Source of the DNA: Cornus controversa
Taxonomy: Eukaryota > Streptophyta > Magnoliopsida > Cornales > Cornaceae
NCBI GenBank assembly: GCA_026545225.1
Contig: CM048849.1
Span: 57,927,836-57,991,835 of the forward strand
Reading direction: 5' to 3'
Length of the DNA stretch: 64,000 nucleotides
Under the pieces are notes generated by a model. It was not told where the DNA came from, ran no database searches, and saw only the letters and a program-made list of their open reading frames with translations. Below, one piece after another: positions 1 through 12,860 of the stretch. Position 1 is the first letter of the stretch. Each line of letters begins with the position of its first letter. The translations under genes and the position numbers were made by a program.

Positions 1-1171
1 TACATTTTTTGATAGAGATGGGACAAAGTCATTGTTCAAAAGATGAGTTGAAAAAATTGTTTTTCGAATTAACTTTTTTTTTTCTTTTAGGAATATGTAT
101 GTATGTATGTACGTTATTTCTTGCAATAAATGTATATACAACTAGAGAATAGTGTAAGCGAACTTTTAAGGCTCTTTTTAATTATTGGTTGCAAGGAAAG
201 GTCGCCACTTAGATCTAGACGTGGAATCCATAACTGTTGTTATATTTAAAAACCTTTACTTATTCTCTGTTATCCTTCTCTCTCTAGCTTCCTCTCTCTA
301 GATAAAGATTTGCCTGTCTATATATATAGATAAGGAAAATGATATCGGCACTGAATTCATTCACCGAAAGTAGTAAACAGAAGGTTTTAGATATATGAAA
401 GTGGGACTCGTGTGGGTCTGACGTTCATGTATCCTAAGGCTGTAAAGCCTTTGGTTCATCATCACTTCCGCAAATGGATTCATTCTCACGTTTCACATTC
501 GAATCTAGGTTGCAGTTACACTACTTTATACATATGTAAGATATTAGATATATATACATAATTTTCTTTTTTTTTAACCCTAACTCTTATGTTGTGTTTT
601 GGAGTACCGAATCATAGTTTTGAATTTGAAAGTTAAGAAAATTTAGCTTGAACTAAAATTGCTCCAATTTTAAATCTAAGACATCGATTTTATATACTTA
701 TACTAGAAAACTATATATAGATTATGTAAACAATAATGCAAAAGGTTGGGCTTTGTTTGGGTTCCTTCTTTTTTTATCTACAAAAGGACAATATTAATGG
801 GCGATCCAGCTTTATTCCCTGGGAATAACCGTCAGCATCTCCCAGCTAGTGCCATCCTTTTCTGAAAGGAGCCTTATATTTTTTCTGCAGATATAAGGGG
901 GAGATGTAAGCTCTGCCTTGTATATAAAGGTATATGTATGTATATATATCTTAATTGGTGAGGATAGCGTTCTATCTCACATCAGCAAACATAGTTGCAC
1001 ATGCTGCCAAACAATTCAAATGGATTAATTTGTTTGAACCTTCTACACTAAAACAATACATGTTAGTGAATGGATTGCTTTCTGCTACCGAGTGGCATGT
1101 TCTAGTGTAGCAAATGTGCCATGCATTCACAATTGTACAAGCATGCGTATTTGTCGGTGCTTGCATATGCA

Positions 1172-1206
<35 letters not shown>

Positions 1207-2239
1207 GGAGGGAGGACTTGACAAAGATGATGGTTTGCAGCGATGATATGATCTCTTCTACTGAAAGGAAAAGTTGAGAGTTTGTGTTTTTTTTACGTGT
1301 TATGAGTGTGATGTCACATGCGTTTCGTTTTTATTTTTTTTTATTTTGTGTGAGTATGGTAGAAACAAAGTATATTTGGTAATGTTTTTGAATCGTGTCA
1401 TATCAAAACATTTCAACAATTTGAACCAAAATTAGCAACATTATTTTGATATTTTTATTATATTTCGACTAGGGTAACGAAAACAATAAAACTAAAAATT
1501 ATAACGTATTTTCCTTATGAAACATTCGAAACACTAAGGCATGCCAAACATGCCCACAGTTCTAACTTATCTTCAATACTTTTTGTTCATCACGTTGTTT
1601 ATATATATATATATAGAGAGAGAGAATATAGCAGAGAAGTGGGGTGAGAGAAAAACGCATGGTTGTGATGCAGTCAAACAGCCCATTCATTCTCATGAAA
1701 TAAAAAACTAGATTAATTAGTACGCCTATCTTTAATTTGCAAAGACATTAACAAAACCGGTGGAGGACCATGCATTTTCTTTAGTGCAACAATTTATATT
1801 AAGAGTAGCTACATTAATTGATTAGTCTCCCACCATGTCTGAGCGATAATGATTGTACTCTAACTTTAGGGATGGATGCCTTTAACTAGCATATATAATT
1901 CGTGGAAAATGCTTCTATAATTTTTTTAAAAAAAATAATTCTTACGCTCGGAATATTAATTTGAACAGCCCTTACCCAACCCCACCCCCCCAAAAAAAAT
2001 ATATATATATATATATTTGCAAAAGGTGATGGTTAAGTTAACCAAACCAAACCAAATAAAAAAAATTTGCACTACAATCTCTCTCATTTGTCTCTCTCCC
2101 TCCTCGTTATATATCACTCTCTATTGTCTCTCTCCTCTGTATCTCTTTTTATCCTTCCTCTTTTGTATTTCTCCACGCTTTGCCTTTAAATCTCTCCATT
2201 ACACAACAATTCCTTGTTTAGTGCACTGTTAGCATATCA
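1..2239. other. Intergenic AT-rich sequence, no gene seen
   Basis: No exon-like open frame or recognisable repeat family. Contains AT microsatellites at about 1166-1202, 1598-1624 (AT then GA) and 2000-2016. A small pyrimidine-rich stretch at 2080-2180 makes a low-complexity open frame. Confidence 0.6.
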
Positions 2240-5200
2240 ATATAAGATAAAACAATTATATAAAAAAGAGTAAATACAAGTCCATATTTAAAATGGATTG
2301 GGGAGGACAGGCCAAAAACATTCTAAGCAAAAGAGTTGAATCAAAATATTGGAGTGGGCTTTGAAAAGCTAAGCTCAGACAAAGCCCAAACCAAAATTAA
2401 GGAACAACCAATAACAAAAGGAAGCATAGGCCCATAGAATGTCTAAACAATTGAAATCTTAACCCAATCCAATTGAATCCCGTTTTTTAAGAAGCCTTTA
2501 GGGAAGAACATAAGCCGAATGCAACTTCGGAAGCCACAAGAATGTACCCACTTCAAGAATCCCCATTGACAATGGAGAGGCTTAAATTGCTTGTGTCGAG
2601 TCAGGAGGTCTTGGAGGGGGACGAATAACTAGCGGCGGCAGGCTCCAAGAGGCACATGCATCACTTGCAGAAACTGAGTCCTTCCATTTCAAATTTAGAA
2701 GTCTGCCTCTAATTGATTCAATAATTCTGTAGAGTAAGGCAACTTGCGATGATTTTGAAGACGAGAAAATCCTTGAGTTGCGCTCCATCCATACATCGTA
2801 TACACAAGCACTAAGGGCCAATTTGTTAATGGAGTTGGCTAATGATTTCTTTTTCCAATGGTGGGATGCCCAGTCAAGAAGGTTGTTTCAGTTAGTGGGA
2901 GAGATATAGAACCAACAACGTGCTTGAAAAAAGTTCCAAATGGGCTTGACATAAGGGCAAACAAAGAATAAGTGAGTGAGAGACTCCTATTCAGAGTGAC
3001 ATAATAAGTAGAGATTGGGAGACTGGAGATAATCCATGGAGCTCCTATCACGGGTTGAGAGGCGATTAAGGGAGGCTAGCCAAAACATGAATTGGTGTTT
3101 TGGGACAGACATATGGTTCCAAACCACGTGGGCCTTGTGGGAAGCAATGTGGGTGGGAAAGAGGTGGAACATGGTGTGCTTCTAAGAGAAAGTAGTTGTC
3201 GAAGAGGAGGTCCAAGTGCAACAATCATTAATTGAAAGGTTAGGAGGAGGTGTGGAAGTGATATCTGGAAAGAGGTGGATGATTCAAGCTGAAAATGACC
3301 ATGTGCTAGTTGATACAAACTCATTAAACATGGAAAAAAAAGAGATCTTAGATTTTTCAATGGCATGAGTTAGAATTCTCATAGCCAAAGGACTGGAACG
3401 GGCCCAATTGTTAAACCAGAATGATGTGGATAAGCCATTGCCTACTTTGCTTTTCACTATTCGTCTAGCAAAAGGTCTCACCTGAAGAATGGATCTCCAA
3501 TTTGAAGAGCATTTTTAAGGAATATTGATCATCCAAAAGCTTTTGTTTCTGAGAAGTTGAACCTTAGTCTACTGAGCCCATAAGCTTTTAGGATTGTTTG
3601 TAATGATGTTCCAGAATTTTCTCATAGAGGCAGCTTTGTTTAGAGTTTCTAAGTGAGGAAAACCAAGAGCCCCTGAAGCTTTGGGTCTGCACACTTAAGC
3701 TAAACAACCTTGTATTTTTTATTCTTTAAGTAGATCCCAGACCACAAAAAATTTCTCATCACTTTATTGATGTCAGATAACACCATTTTTTGTAAGATGA
3801 ACACATTGGCCGAGTAAATGTTGGTTGATGCTTATGAGGACTGATTTGATCAGTTGCAACCTCCCTGCATAAGATAAGGATTTGCTACACGAGTGACCAA
3901 TCCTATTTGTGATCTTGTCAACCAATGCCTTGCAATTGATAACCTTTAATATGGTGGATATAAGAGGGACTCCCAAGTGTTTAATGGGAAGTAAACCTCT
4001 AGAGAACCTAAGCATGTTGTTAATGCCTTATTCAATAATAGGCTCAATGCCTGAAAAAAATGCAAAATATTTTGTTGGGTTAACTAAAAGACTAGAGATG
4101 GAAGAAAAATGGTCAAGGCAGTTCTTTAGGATTTGCACAAAGGATAGATTACCATTGGAAAGAGAAATGAGGTCGTCAACGAACATGATATTTGTGATGT
4201 TCAATTTATTACATTTGGAATGGAAATCAAAGCTGGGGTTGTTAGTGGTTGAAATTTTAATGGAGTTAAAAAGAACCTCCATTACCAGCACAAATAAAAA
4301 GGGGGAAAGAGGGTCACATTGACGAATCCCTTTCACCCCCTTGAAGAAACCTTGAAACTTACTATTGAGAGAAATCTTTAATGGAGGTAAGGCAAGCTTG
4401 GATCCAAGAAACAAACCAAGGAAAAAAATTGAATAAATGAAGAGTATCAATCATGAACTGCCACCCAACAGAATCAAATGCTCTTCTAAGGTCTATTTTG
4501 AGAGCACAATTAGGAGGAGAAGATGAAATATGGTAACCATGAAATAACTCTTGAGCAAGTAAGATAACATCACTGATTTGTCTTCCTGGAATGAAAGCAC
4601 ATCGACTTGGGTCAGTGATGAAGGGTAACACTAGTTTGAGCTTGTTACCTAATAATTTAGCAATGCATTTATAGATGCAATTGCAACAAGAGATGGGGTG
4701 AAAATCATTTAGGTTAGAAGGGTTAGGAACAAGAGAGTTGTAAGCGGAGTTTATTTCTTATTTCTTTTAACAGTTTTCCATTAAAGAAGAATTCTCTAAT
4801 AGCTCTGATGACATCTTTTTCAACAATATTCAAGCTTTATGAAAGAAGTATATATTGTAACCATCAGGCCTAAGGGCCTTTTCAGAGTTGAGAGAAAAGA
4901 AACATCGCTAAATTTCAAGTTCTGTGGGGACTGAGCAAAGGGAATTATGGAACTCAAGAGACACTGATTTAGAAATCAAAGGTTGAAGAACATCTCTACT
5001 AGGGTAGGGAGGGGGAGTGTTACCAACGATACCTTGAAAATAATCAATGACAAGCTTTTTAATAGTCCCAGCATCGTCAACAGTATCTTCATTAGAAGTT
5101 TGATAAGAAATAATTTTTTTTCCTATTATTCCTAGAGCCTATGCACTTGAAGAAGTAGGCAGTATTATCATCACCAGCCTGAAGCCATTTTACCCTTGGT

Positions 5201-6245
5201 TTTTGTCTCATTATGTTCTCCTCAACTTCAGCAAGATGAGTGTAAACTTGCAAAAAAAGTTTTTCTTGGAAACTCAAGAGGGGGTTAGTGGGATTCTTAT
5301 CAAGTTGTTGCTGGCAGAGATTAAGGTTTTGTTTGGCATCAGCAACTCTATTGGAAATATCCAAAAAATAATTTTTTGAAATGGTTTTCAAAGGGATTTT
5401 AAGTAGTTTTAATTTTTGAACTACTTGAAACATGGTTGTACCTCTAATGAAGGACCTCCAAAAAGACGCAACAATAGGTAGAAAAAATTCATTGTCAACC
5501 TGATAGTTAAAAAATCTAAAGAGGATTTTTTTTTGAACATGAATGCCAAGGTTCACCAAAATGGGGCTGTGGTCTGAAATAGATTGGGGGAAGAAGGAGT
5601 ATTCAGAAGATGGGAATGTAACTGACCAGGAATGGTTAATGAGAGCTCTGTCCAATTTTTTTGCAATATTGGCAGCTCCAAAACTTATTGTTCCACGAGT
5701 AGAATATACCATGAAATCTGAGGTCGTCAAGGCCAGAATCATAAATACAACTTTGAAAGTCAGAGTGAGATCCATACCATCTTGCAGTACCACCATATTT
5801 TTTATGCTGATTGAAAATTGTATTAAAGTCGCCCAAAAGGATCCAATGAGAGGGGGTGAGGGAACTTGAAAGATGTTTAATGTCAGACCATAAAGATTTT
5901 CTAATGGAAGGGGAATTAGCACCATAAATGAATCAGGCTGAGAAAATGGTTGATGAGTCATGATGAGTCATGAATGACTTGATTAGTGGTGTGGGTGACC
6001 TGAAGAGTGATAGAGTTTGGGTTTTAAAGGACCCAAATTTTCCCTAAAGGGGAGTGAAAATAGTTATGAACTATCTCCCAATTTGCAGCAATGAATTTGT
6101 GGATTCGTTCCATAATAGGAAAGATGACCCTTATTTCAATGATAAACATATTATCTATCTTATGCTCATCAATCAATTTTTTTACTTTTGATTGCTTAGT
6201 GAGGCAGTTTAAGCCTCTGATGTTCCAACAAAAGAGCTTGATCAT
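2240..6245 (-). mobile_element. Decayed L1-type LINE retrotransposon
   Basis: On the minus strand the order is: endonuclease start WNIRGLNCLTKQ (6245-6024); endonuclease body with GDFNTI and SDHSPI and the linker RQKPRVKWLQAGD (5961-5092); reverse transcriptase with IPGRQISD and KIDLRRAFDSV (4631-4362), RQCDPLSP and FVDD at about 4183-4172 (4450-4028), thumb LSYAGRLQLIKSVL (4015-3773), RNase-H-side and zinc-binding (VPKHQFMFWLASLNRLSTRD, 3172-2987) and C-terminal parts (2821-2582). These lie in different frames with stops between them, so the element is dead. No ORF1 is seen beyond 6245, as expected of a 5'-truncated copy. The catalytic box FVDD replaces the usual FADD, and RQC replaces RQG. 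The 3' end is placed near 2240 from the last L1-like tail sequence; no clear poly(A) or target duplication was found. Confidence 0.93.
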
Positions 6246-6282
6246 TTAATATAGGGTTTAAGTGTACCTCTTGATTGCATCA

Positions 6283-6283
6283 A

Positions 6284-6316
<33 letters not shown>
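6283..6316. repeat. (CA)n microsatellite
   Basis: Seventeen or so CA units immediately beyond the LINE 5' end. Confidence 0.95.
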
Positions 6317-6319
<3 letters not shown>

Positions 6320-6479
6320 CAGATATACATATATTTTGACACCATGTATATGAAATTCGTGGTTCACCAAGAGATTCTATTATTTTTTCTCTTTTTCTCT
6401 CTGTATCTATTCTCTCTTTGTTCTCCTTTATCTTTCTCAATAACCTAATTCAACACTGGAGCCATGTAAATTACATTGA

Positions 6480-6690
6480 TTATATATGTAATCATATGTG
6501 ATGATGTATAAATTGACACTCAAATGGTACTAATTGTATACCTGGATAATAAATTACCATCGTATTTATAAAGGTATGATACATTTTGCATCTGAGTAAG
6601 AGAGTGACTCTTCGGTCTTCTATTCTATCTAGAAGTGGAAGAGTCTTATTGGTATGACTTGTCGTCCATGTAACCAAAGTTCACTCAGAG
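6480..6690 (-). mobile_element. Gypsy-like LTR fragment
   Basis: In reverse complement it matches the internal part of the LTR at 32760-32940 (ATAAGACTCTTCC..., then TTTATAAATAC-type TATA box, then CCAGGTATACAATTAGTACC). Only about 200 bp; no second LTR or coding part. Confidence 0.5.
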
Positions 6691-7179
6691 TTAAATTCCC
6701 CTATCAGTTGCCTCCCGTTCACAAGAGTTGCTTGTCGAGCTTCAGGAACATGATCTGCTTATTTACTTTTAAGAGCACATGCTAACTCATGTTAACAAAT
6801 ATTAATGCACAAAGTACCTATTTAAGCAACTTAAAATACCAATAATAAATAGGAGATTGCTAATTTATAGGTCTTTTTAGTTGTCGGGGATGGCTGATCC
6901 TGGTTTTAACGTTATTGGGACTGGTAGGTCCTAGTTTAGATATTTTTGTTGATTTGTTGATCCCTGGTTCTCGTTGGCCGGGATTGATTGATCCTGGTTT
7001 TGTGGCCATAACCTTGCCCTTGCTAACATATTGATTTTAATTTTTTTAAAAAAGAACTTGTAAGAAATCAATGGGTGCATTTTACCAGGTGAACATTGCA
7101 ATGATGTGTACATTGCCTTTTTGAACGTTTGGCATGTGTATGTTGGTACACGAAAATTCTTTTTATGTGTAAGGCACTA
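6691..7179. other. Spacer without recognisable gene
   Basis: AT-rich spacer with three imperfect GATCCTGGTTTT-type motifs at 6895-7010 (GGCTGATCCTGGTTTTAACG and relatives), perhaps a decayed tandem repeat leading into the next array. Confidence 0.45.
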
Positions 7180-7500
7180 TTTTTGATGGTGCCGGGCACT
7201 GTTCGCAGGGCACTCGGTCGGGCCCTGTGGACCCGACAACTGACTGGTCGGGTTTCTTGGACCCGATAGTTGATCGGTTGGTCCCCTAGGATCTGACAGT
7301 TGACCGATCGGGTGCCTTGGACTTGACAGTTGATCGGCTAGGCCTTGGGGACCCAACATTTGACTGGTTGGGCCTCTTGGACCTAATAGTTGATCAGCCG
7401 AGCCTTGGGGACCCAATAGCTGATTGGCCGGGCTTCTTGGACCCAACAGTTTATCGACCGAGCCTTAGGAACCCGACTTTGCTTTGTGTTTAACCGACCG
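7180..7500. repeat. GC-rich 30-bp minisatellite
   Basis: About ten 30-bp units built around GGACCCGACAGTTGACTGG with a 60-bp higher-order alternation (CTTGG versus TGGGG variants). On the minus strand it translates to a ten-residue repeat (GPRGPTSQLS type), open for 89 codons only because the period is a multiple of three; I do not call it a protein gene. Its GC content is much above the surroundings. Confidence 0.85.
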
Positions 7501-8109
7501 GGCTTCCTAGGGCCCAGGTTTGTTTCCTTCTTCTTTCTTCTTTAAGAGCATAAATTTTGATTCTAATGGGTAGAAGAAATTTTGATCCCATCGAACATAA
7601 ATTTTTAACAAGTAGGATAAGTAAATGTTACAATGTAGATGTTGTTTTTGTAAGTTACTTTCGTCAAATAGTCGTTGCACATGTATGCCCATTACTTATC
7701 ATCATTTTCCTAACCCGTTGCTATTATTTCTTCACTCTAATTTCACAAAGCCTTAGTTGCAAACATTTGCCCCAACTCACCTCTCCAACAAGGTGGAGGA
7801 TTATGTAGAGTGTCAAGATTTGCCATCTACCATGACTTGCTAGAAGCATGAAAGCTTGCTACCCGCTATTCTTTTTCAGCTAATATCTATGCTTGGGCAC
7901 CTACTAATGTAGAAGGGCATATTCTATTATTGAGTGAGAGACTCGCTTCTATGAAAGTGCCTTCACTTGTGGTCTACGTTTCCTATCATGTGTATCTAAG
8001 TAAATTTTGGTAATTTACTAGAACTTGCATAACATAACCTTTTAGAATCCAAAACCTTATTTTTGGATTTAATGAAGGGTATGTTCACCAAAGCTTACAG
8101 CAAACAACG

Positions 8110-9830
8110 TCTGCGGGACTGATTTATCCTGTATTTTTCATCAAAGGTCCTCTTAATGAGGTGTGCCCCCATTGGTTGGTTAACAATATTCTCAAAATTT
8201 ATTCATCCCACTTTTTTCATTAAATGCCCTCTTAAATGAGGTGTGTTCCAATGAGGTTGGTTAATGATGTTCTCAGAATTTATTCATCCGGTATTTTTTT
8301 TATTAAATGCCCTCTTAATGAGGTGTGCCCCCATTGAGTTGGTTAACAATGTTTTCAAAATTAATTTATCTCACCTTTTTTTATTAAAGCTCCTCTTAAT
8401 GAGGTGTGCCCCCATGGGATTGGTTAACAATGTTCTTGGAATTAATTCATTCCACTTTTTTTTATTAAAGACATTCTTAATGAGGTGTGCCCCCATGGGG
8501 TTGGTTAACAATGTTCTCGAAATTAATTCATCTTGCATTTTTTATTAAAAGCTCTCTTAATGAGGTGTGTCTCCATGTGGTTCGTTAATAATATTCTCGA
8601 AATTAATTCATCCAGCTTTTTTATTAAAGGCCCTCTTAATGAGGTGTGTCCCAATGGGGTTGGTTAACAATATTCTTGAAATTAATTCATCCTGCCTTTT
8701 TCATTAAAGAGTTTCTTAATGAGGTGTGCCCCCATAGGGTTGGTTAATAATGTTCTCGGAATTAATTCATCCATTTTTTTCATTAAAGGCTCTCTTAATG
8801 AGGTGTGCCCCCATGGGGTTGGTTAACAATGTTCTCGGAATTAATTCATCGCTCATTTTTCATTGACGGCTCTCTTAATGAGATGTACCCCCATGGGGTT
8901 AGTTAACAATGTTCTCGGGATTAATTCATCTCGACTTTTTCATTAAATGTCCTCTTAATGATGTGTCATCTAATGAGGTTGGTTAACAATGTTCTCAAAA
9001 TTTATTCATCCCGTCTTTTTTATTAAATGCCCTTTTAGATGAGATGTGCCCCAATGAGGCATTTTTCCTTAAAGGCCCTCCTAATGAGGTCTGCCCCCAT
9101 GAGTATGGTTAACAATGTTCTCGAAATTAATTCATTCCGCCTTTTTTATTAAAGACCCTCTTAAATGAGGTGTGCCCCTATAGGGTTGGTTAACAATGTC
9201 CTCGAAATTAATTCATCTTGCTTTTTTTTATTAAAGACTCTCTTAATGAGGCGTGCCTCCATGAGGTTGGTTAACAATATTATTGGAATTAATTCATTAC
9301 TCATTTTTCATTAAAGGCCCTTTTAAATGAGTTGTGCCCCAATGAGATTGGTTAACACTGTTCTCAAAATTCATTTATCTAGCCTTTTTCATTAAAGATC
9401 CTCTTAAATGAGGTGTGTCCCAATGGGATTGGTTAACAATGTTCTTAGAATTCATTCATTCCGTATTTTTCATTAAATGTTCTCTTAAATGAGGTGTGCC
9501 CTAATGAAGTTGGTTTACAATGTTCTCAAAATTGATTCATCCCACATTTTTCATTAAAGGAATTCTTAAATGAGGTGTGCCCCAATGAGGTTGGTTTACA
9601 ATATTCTTGAAATTCATTCATCCCGCATTTTTCATTAAAGGCTCTCTCGTGGAAGTACATGCAGGTTGGTCGCATTTTCTCGAGATTAATTCATCCTGCC
9701 CTTTTAAGAAGGGCTCTCTCGTGGAGGTGTGCGTATTGCCGTAGCAAGTAATTTTGTATGGATCTCGAGATTAATTAATTCTGTCCTTTTCAACAAGGGC
9801 CCTCCGTGGAGGTGTATGCAAGTTGAGTTT
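8110..9830. repeat. 80-bp tandem array, about 20 copies
   Basis: Unit: TTAATTCATCCCGCC, TTTTTCATTAAAGGCCC, TCTTAATGAGGTGTGCCCCC, ATGGGGTTGGTTAACAATG, TTCTCGAA. Units recur every 79-81 bp from about 8155 to 9590 (19 clear copies; one between 9037 and 9085 is shortened to 48 bp), then degenerate copies with CTCTCGTGGAGGTGTG to 9830. Divergence is moderate, so the array is old. Continuing CCCTTAATAAG-type motifs to 10030 suggest related sequence. It may be the tandem-repeat part of a large retroelement, but no coding domains adjoin it. Confidence 0.92.
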
Positions 9831-12719
9831 AATAGTGAGCTCGCTCCTTTAATAAGGAGGTTGTTCGTAGACCACCGTTGTTATGTTGTTATGTCCCCTT
9901 AATAAATAAAAAAATTTGTGACTTGACTCTTTAATAAGAGGAGATGTCAGCTTTGAGAAAGAGAGATTTGTTACTTGACCCTCTCATAAGGGGAGGAGTT
10001 GACTCCACCTTTTAGTAAGGGAATGTATTATTCCCAAGCTTCATTAACTTTCTATGTAAATTTTGGTTAAACGCTTTCATATATTGGAATTGGTCCTAGT
10101 ATAAAGAGATCACCAGTACTCATATCCTCTTCATGTCAGTGCTATAGCGTAGCAATTACAATGTTTTGCAAATTCTGCCTATCATCTTTGCCTTCATAAT
10201 TTTGGTGCAGCATGAGCAATGTATACTCAAAACTGATTTTAGAGAATAAGTTTGGCTCCAAGAAATAAAACTAATCCATGTAACTCAGAACAAGAGCCTT
10301 GGGAACGGTGGAGTCAAAATTCCAGTTATGTCATGACATAAGTTTGCATTGGAATTCCAAAATTTCTAATACTGATTTGACGTGCATACGTGCAGTTGTC
10401 ATCAAGATAAATCTTCAAAGACCCAAATCAAAATTTATGGATCTCAAATCATTGTGCTTTTTTATTTCAAGTGAAACATATTCAATTTCAGGAGTTTTCA
10501 AGTGAAACACAATCAATTCCATGCAAATCATCATGGACAACTAGTTTTTGGATTTGGTTAATTTTTCAACATTTGTACGTGGATAATAGAACAAATTCTT
10601 CTATTGTACAGACCAATACATCAATATAACAAATTGAATCTGGAGTGGAAAACCCAAAGCTAAACCCACTTCCCGGTGGCCACTACCGACAACACTGTCA
10701 ATGGGAACTGCCCATGCAGCATATCGCCATAAGAATTAAACCCACTGTGGTGGCATGTGGCAGATTCTCCTCAATGGTATTGTATACCAGTTAATCGAAG
10801 CACCCATAACTTTGATAAATAATATTTGTTAATGAGTGCAAACAAAATCAAATCGAAAACATGCAATGATAATTGATAAAGTGCATTTGCATATTGTTGT
10901 AGCACAATTAGGTACCTCAATGAACAGAAGGTAAGATTTGAAACAGTAACCTAGCCGTGGAAAGTTGAGAGATGACTATTTCAGAGAACACTATAATCTC
11001 AATAAAGAGTTTCATCTCAAGGCTTAACACTTGGCACTTGTGGGGATCATCGATTGATTAGCTAATTTATCGCTGCTTACTACTTGGTGAGTTATTATAG
11101 TAGGTCACTACGATTACGTCGTCTCCATGGATCGCTGGTTGCGTTTCATGAAGCTGTTACTGTGACATATAAATTTGTAATTGGCATATTTCAGTGAACA
11201 AAACCTGATTGATCGAATTGTAATTTTTGTATTATTTTATTTGAGCTGATATTCAAGTGTATGGAAGTCGTTCAATCGATAAGAGCACCATATAGTACAG
11301 GTAAGTATGGTGAGGACACTTTGCACATTATATTTTTGAGCCTATTTTGAAAACTTAGGATTTCTAAAAAAATATTAGAATTTTTCAAAATAGGACTGGT
11401 TTCCAATTTTTAGTACCAGTCCAACTTTGTTCGGTACATTAGGTTTTTGCAGGTTTTCAAAAAGTCCCACCGGTTAGTATTTGAGCACTGGTCCCACTTA
11501 GCCTGTTCTAAATAGGAAATAAATTTTGACAAAAATTATAATTCCTATTAGGTTTGCAACTCTAGGAGAGTTCTATTTTGGTATTTGACTTCTTTCCTAC
11601 GTAGAATTGGACTCCCTTGCCTATATATATATGTATCTATATTTTCTCTACAAATATGCCTGAAAAATCTATATTTTTAGAGAGAGAGGGTATATACAGT
11701 ATTATTAGGGCAAAATATTTTTCAATATTTTTAAGAGCACACATCTATATTTCACGAGTGATATTCAGGATGGTGTTCTTCTACTGATTAGTTATTCAGA
11801 GATTGCATCAAATTTTCGCTGATCAGAGCATTGGATTCGTGGTTCTTCTCTTACTTGTTGAAGAAGAAATGTGACCATATCGCACTACGAAGGAAACGGA
11901 ATACTTGCTGAATATTTTTGTTCTTCCAGCAACCTTTCTGTATGGATCGTGACGTTAGCCGAAAGTCTACAACAGTTGGACCTGAAGTCGCAATTGTAAG
12001 CCTGAGGTGTTCTACATCAGATTCTTAACAGAGTGAAGAGGGTTGTGAGTTTGAGATAGAGTCTGTTGTACTTTGTTTCATTATAGTGGATTGGTTTTCT
12101 GAGACTTTCTGCCTCTCTTGTGATTTTTTTTCGATCTGAGTTTTTCACGTATATCCAGTATATTCTTTACTTTACTTGCATTAATTGTTTGGTTAATTTT
12201 TAATTGGACTTAAAATTGAATTAATTTAAAAAATTAAGCAAACGAGCAAGTAAATATATTTACCCCCCTTTAGGTTTTAAAGTATTTTTGCAACCACTTT
12301 CGCATTGCGCAACTCACAGCTACATGGATGCAGTAATGGGTCACTCAATTTAATCGATACACAACATCAATTTCATGGGTCTTTGTTTTAGGTTGAATGT
12401 CTTGGACGTTACAGTTTGCATGGTAGCAACGTGTTTGGGTCTTTCGGATTGTTTGACATCTTTTTACGCTGAATGATTACAACTCCAAACAGTGAGATAG
12501 GACACCTGTAAGTGTCATGACAATCTGTATATCGGATCTAAGTATACAGCGACGAAAATGATGCCATTGTTGGTGGATTATGGGCCGGTATCTAAACTGG
12601 ATTGTGTCTGAACACAACTTTTTCAAAATCAGATTGTGACACGCCGACTATGCTCAAACGGTCAAGTCAAAATTGAAAAAATTTAAGAAGCTGTAAAGAC
12701 ACTTAAAGAGTATTAATTG
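9831..12719. other. Gene-poor stretch with retroelement-like pieces
   Basis: No credible exon. 9840-10030 has further CTCCTTTAATAAGGAGG-like motifs related to the array before it. 11600-12190 looks like an LTR end (AT-rich promoter part, then a U5-like ...GTTTGAGATAGAGTC...TTTTCACGTATATCCAG stretch), but I could not find both ends or a primer-binding site. Confidence 0.4.
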
Positions 12720-12860
12720 CATACATGTATAATGAATCGTTATCATATTACAGATGTATAATACATTTTGTATTTGAGTAGGAGACTGACTCTTTGGTCT
12801 CTCATTTTATCTAAAAGTGGGAGAGTTTTATTAGTATGACTTGTCGTCCATGTCACCAAA
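12720..12860 (-). mobile_element. Second copy of the gypsy-like LTR fragment
   Basis: Closely matches 6560-6690 (GAGACTGACTCTTTGGTCT, AGTATGACTTGTCGTCCATG), same orientation, about 140 bp. Confidence 0.5.

Noticed and set aside
3909..4322. 137-codon plus-strand open frame
   Set aside because: It is antisense to the LINE reverse transcriptase; the minus strand carries the recognisable motifs.
5543..5869. 108-codon plus-strand open frame
   Set aside because: Antisense shadow of the LINE endonuclease region.
8264..8548. 94-codon frame with internal repeats
   Set aside because: Chance open frame through units of the 80-bp tandem array; neighbouring units break it.
8110..9830. CRISPR-like regular repeat spacing
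   Set aside because: The whole 80-bp unit repeats, with no unique spacers, and the genome is a plant's; it is a tandem satellite.
11600..12190. Complete copia-type LTR
   Set aside because: Only a U5-like stretch is suggestive; neither a TG/CA pair with target duplication nor a primer-binding site could be fixed.
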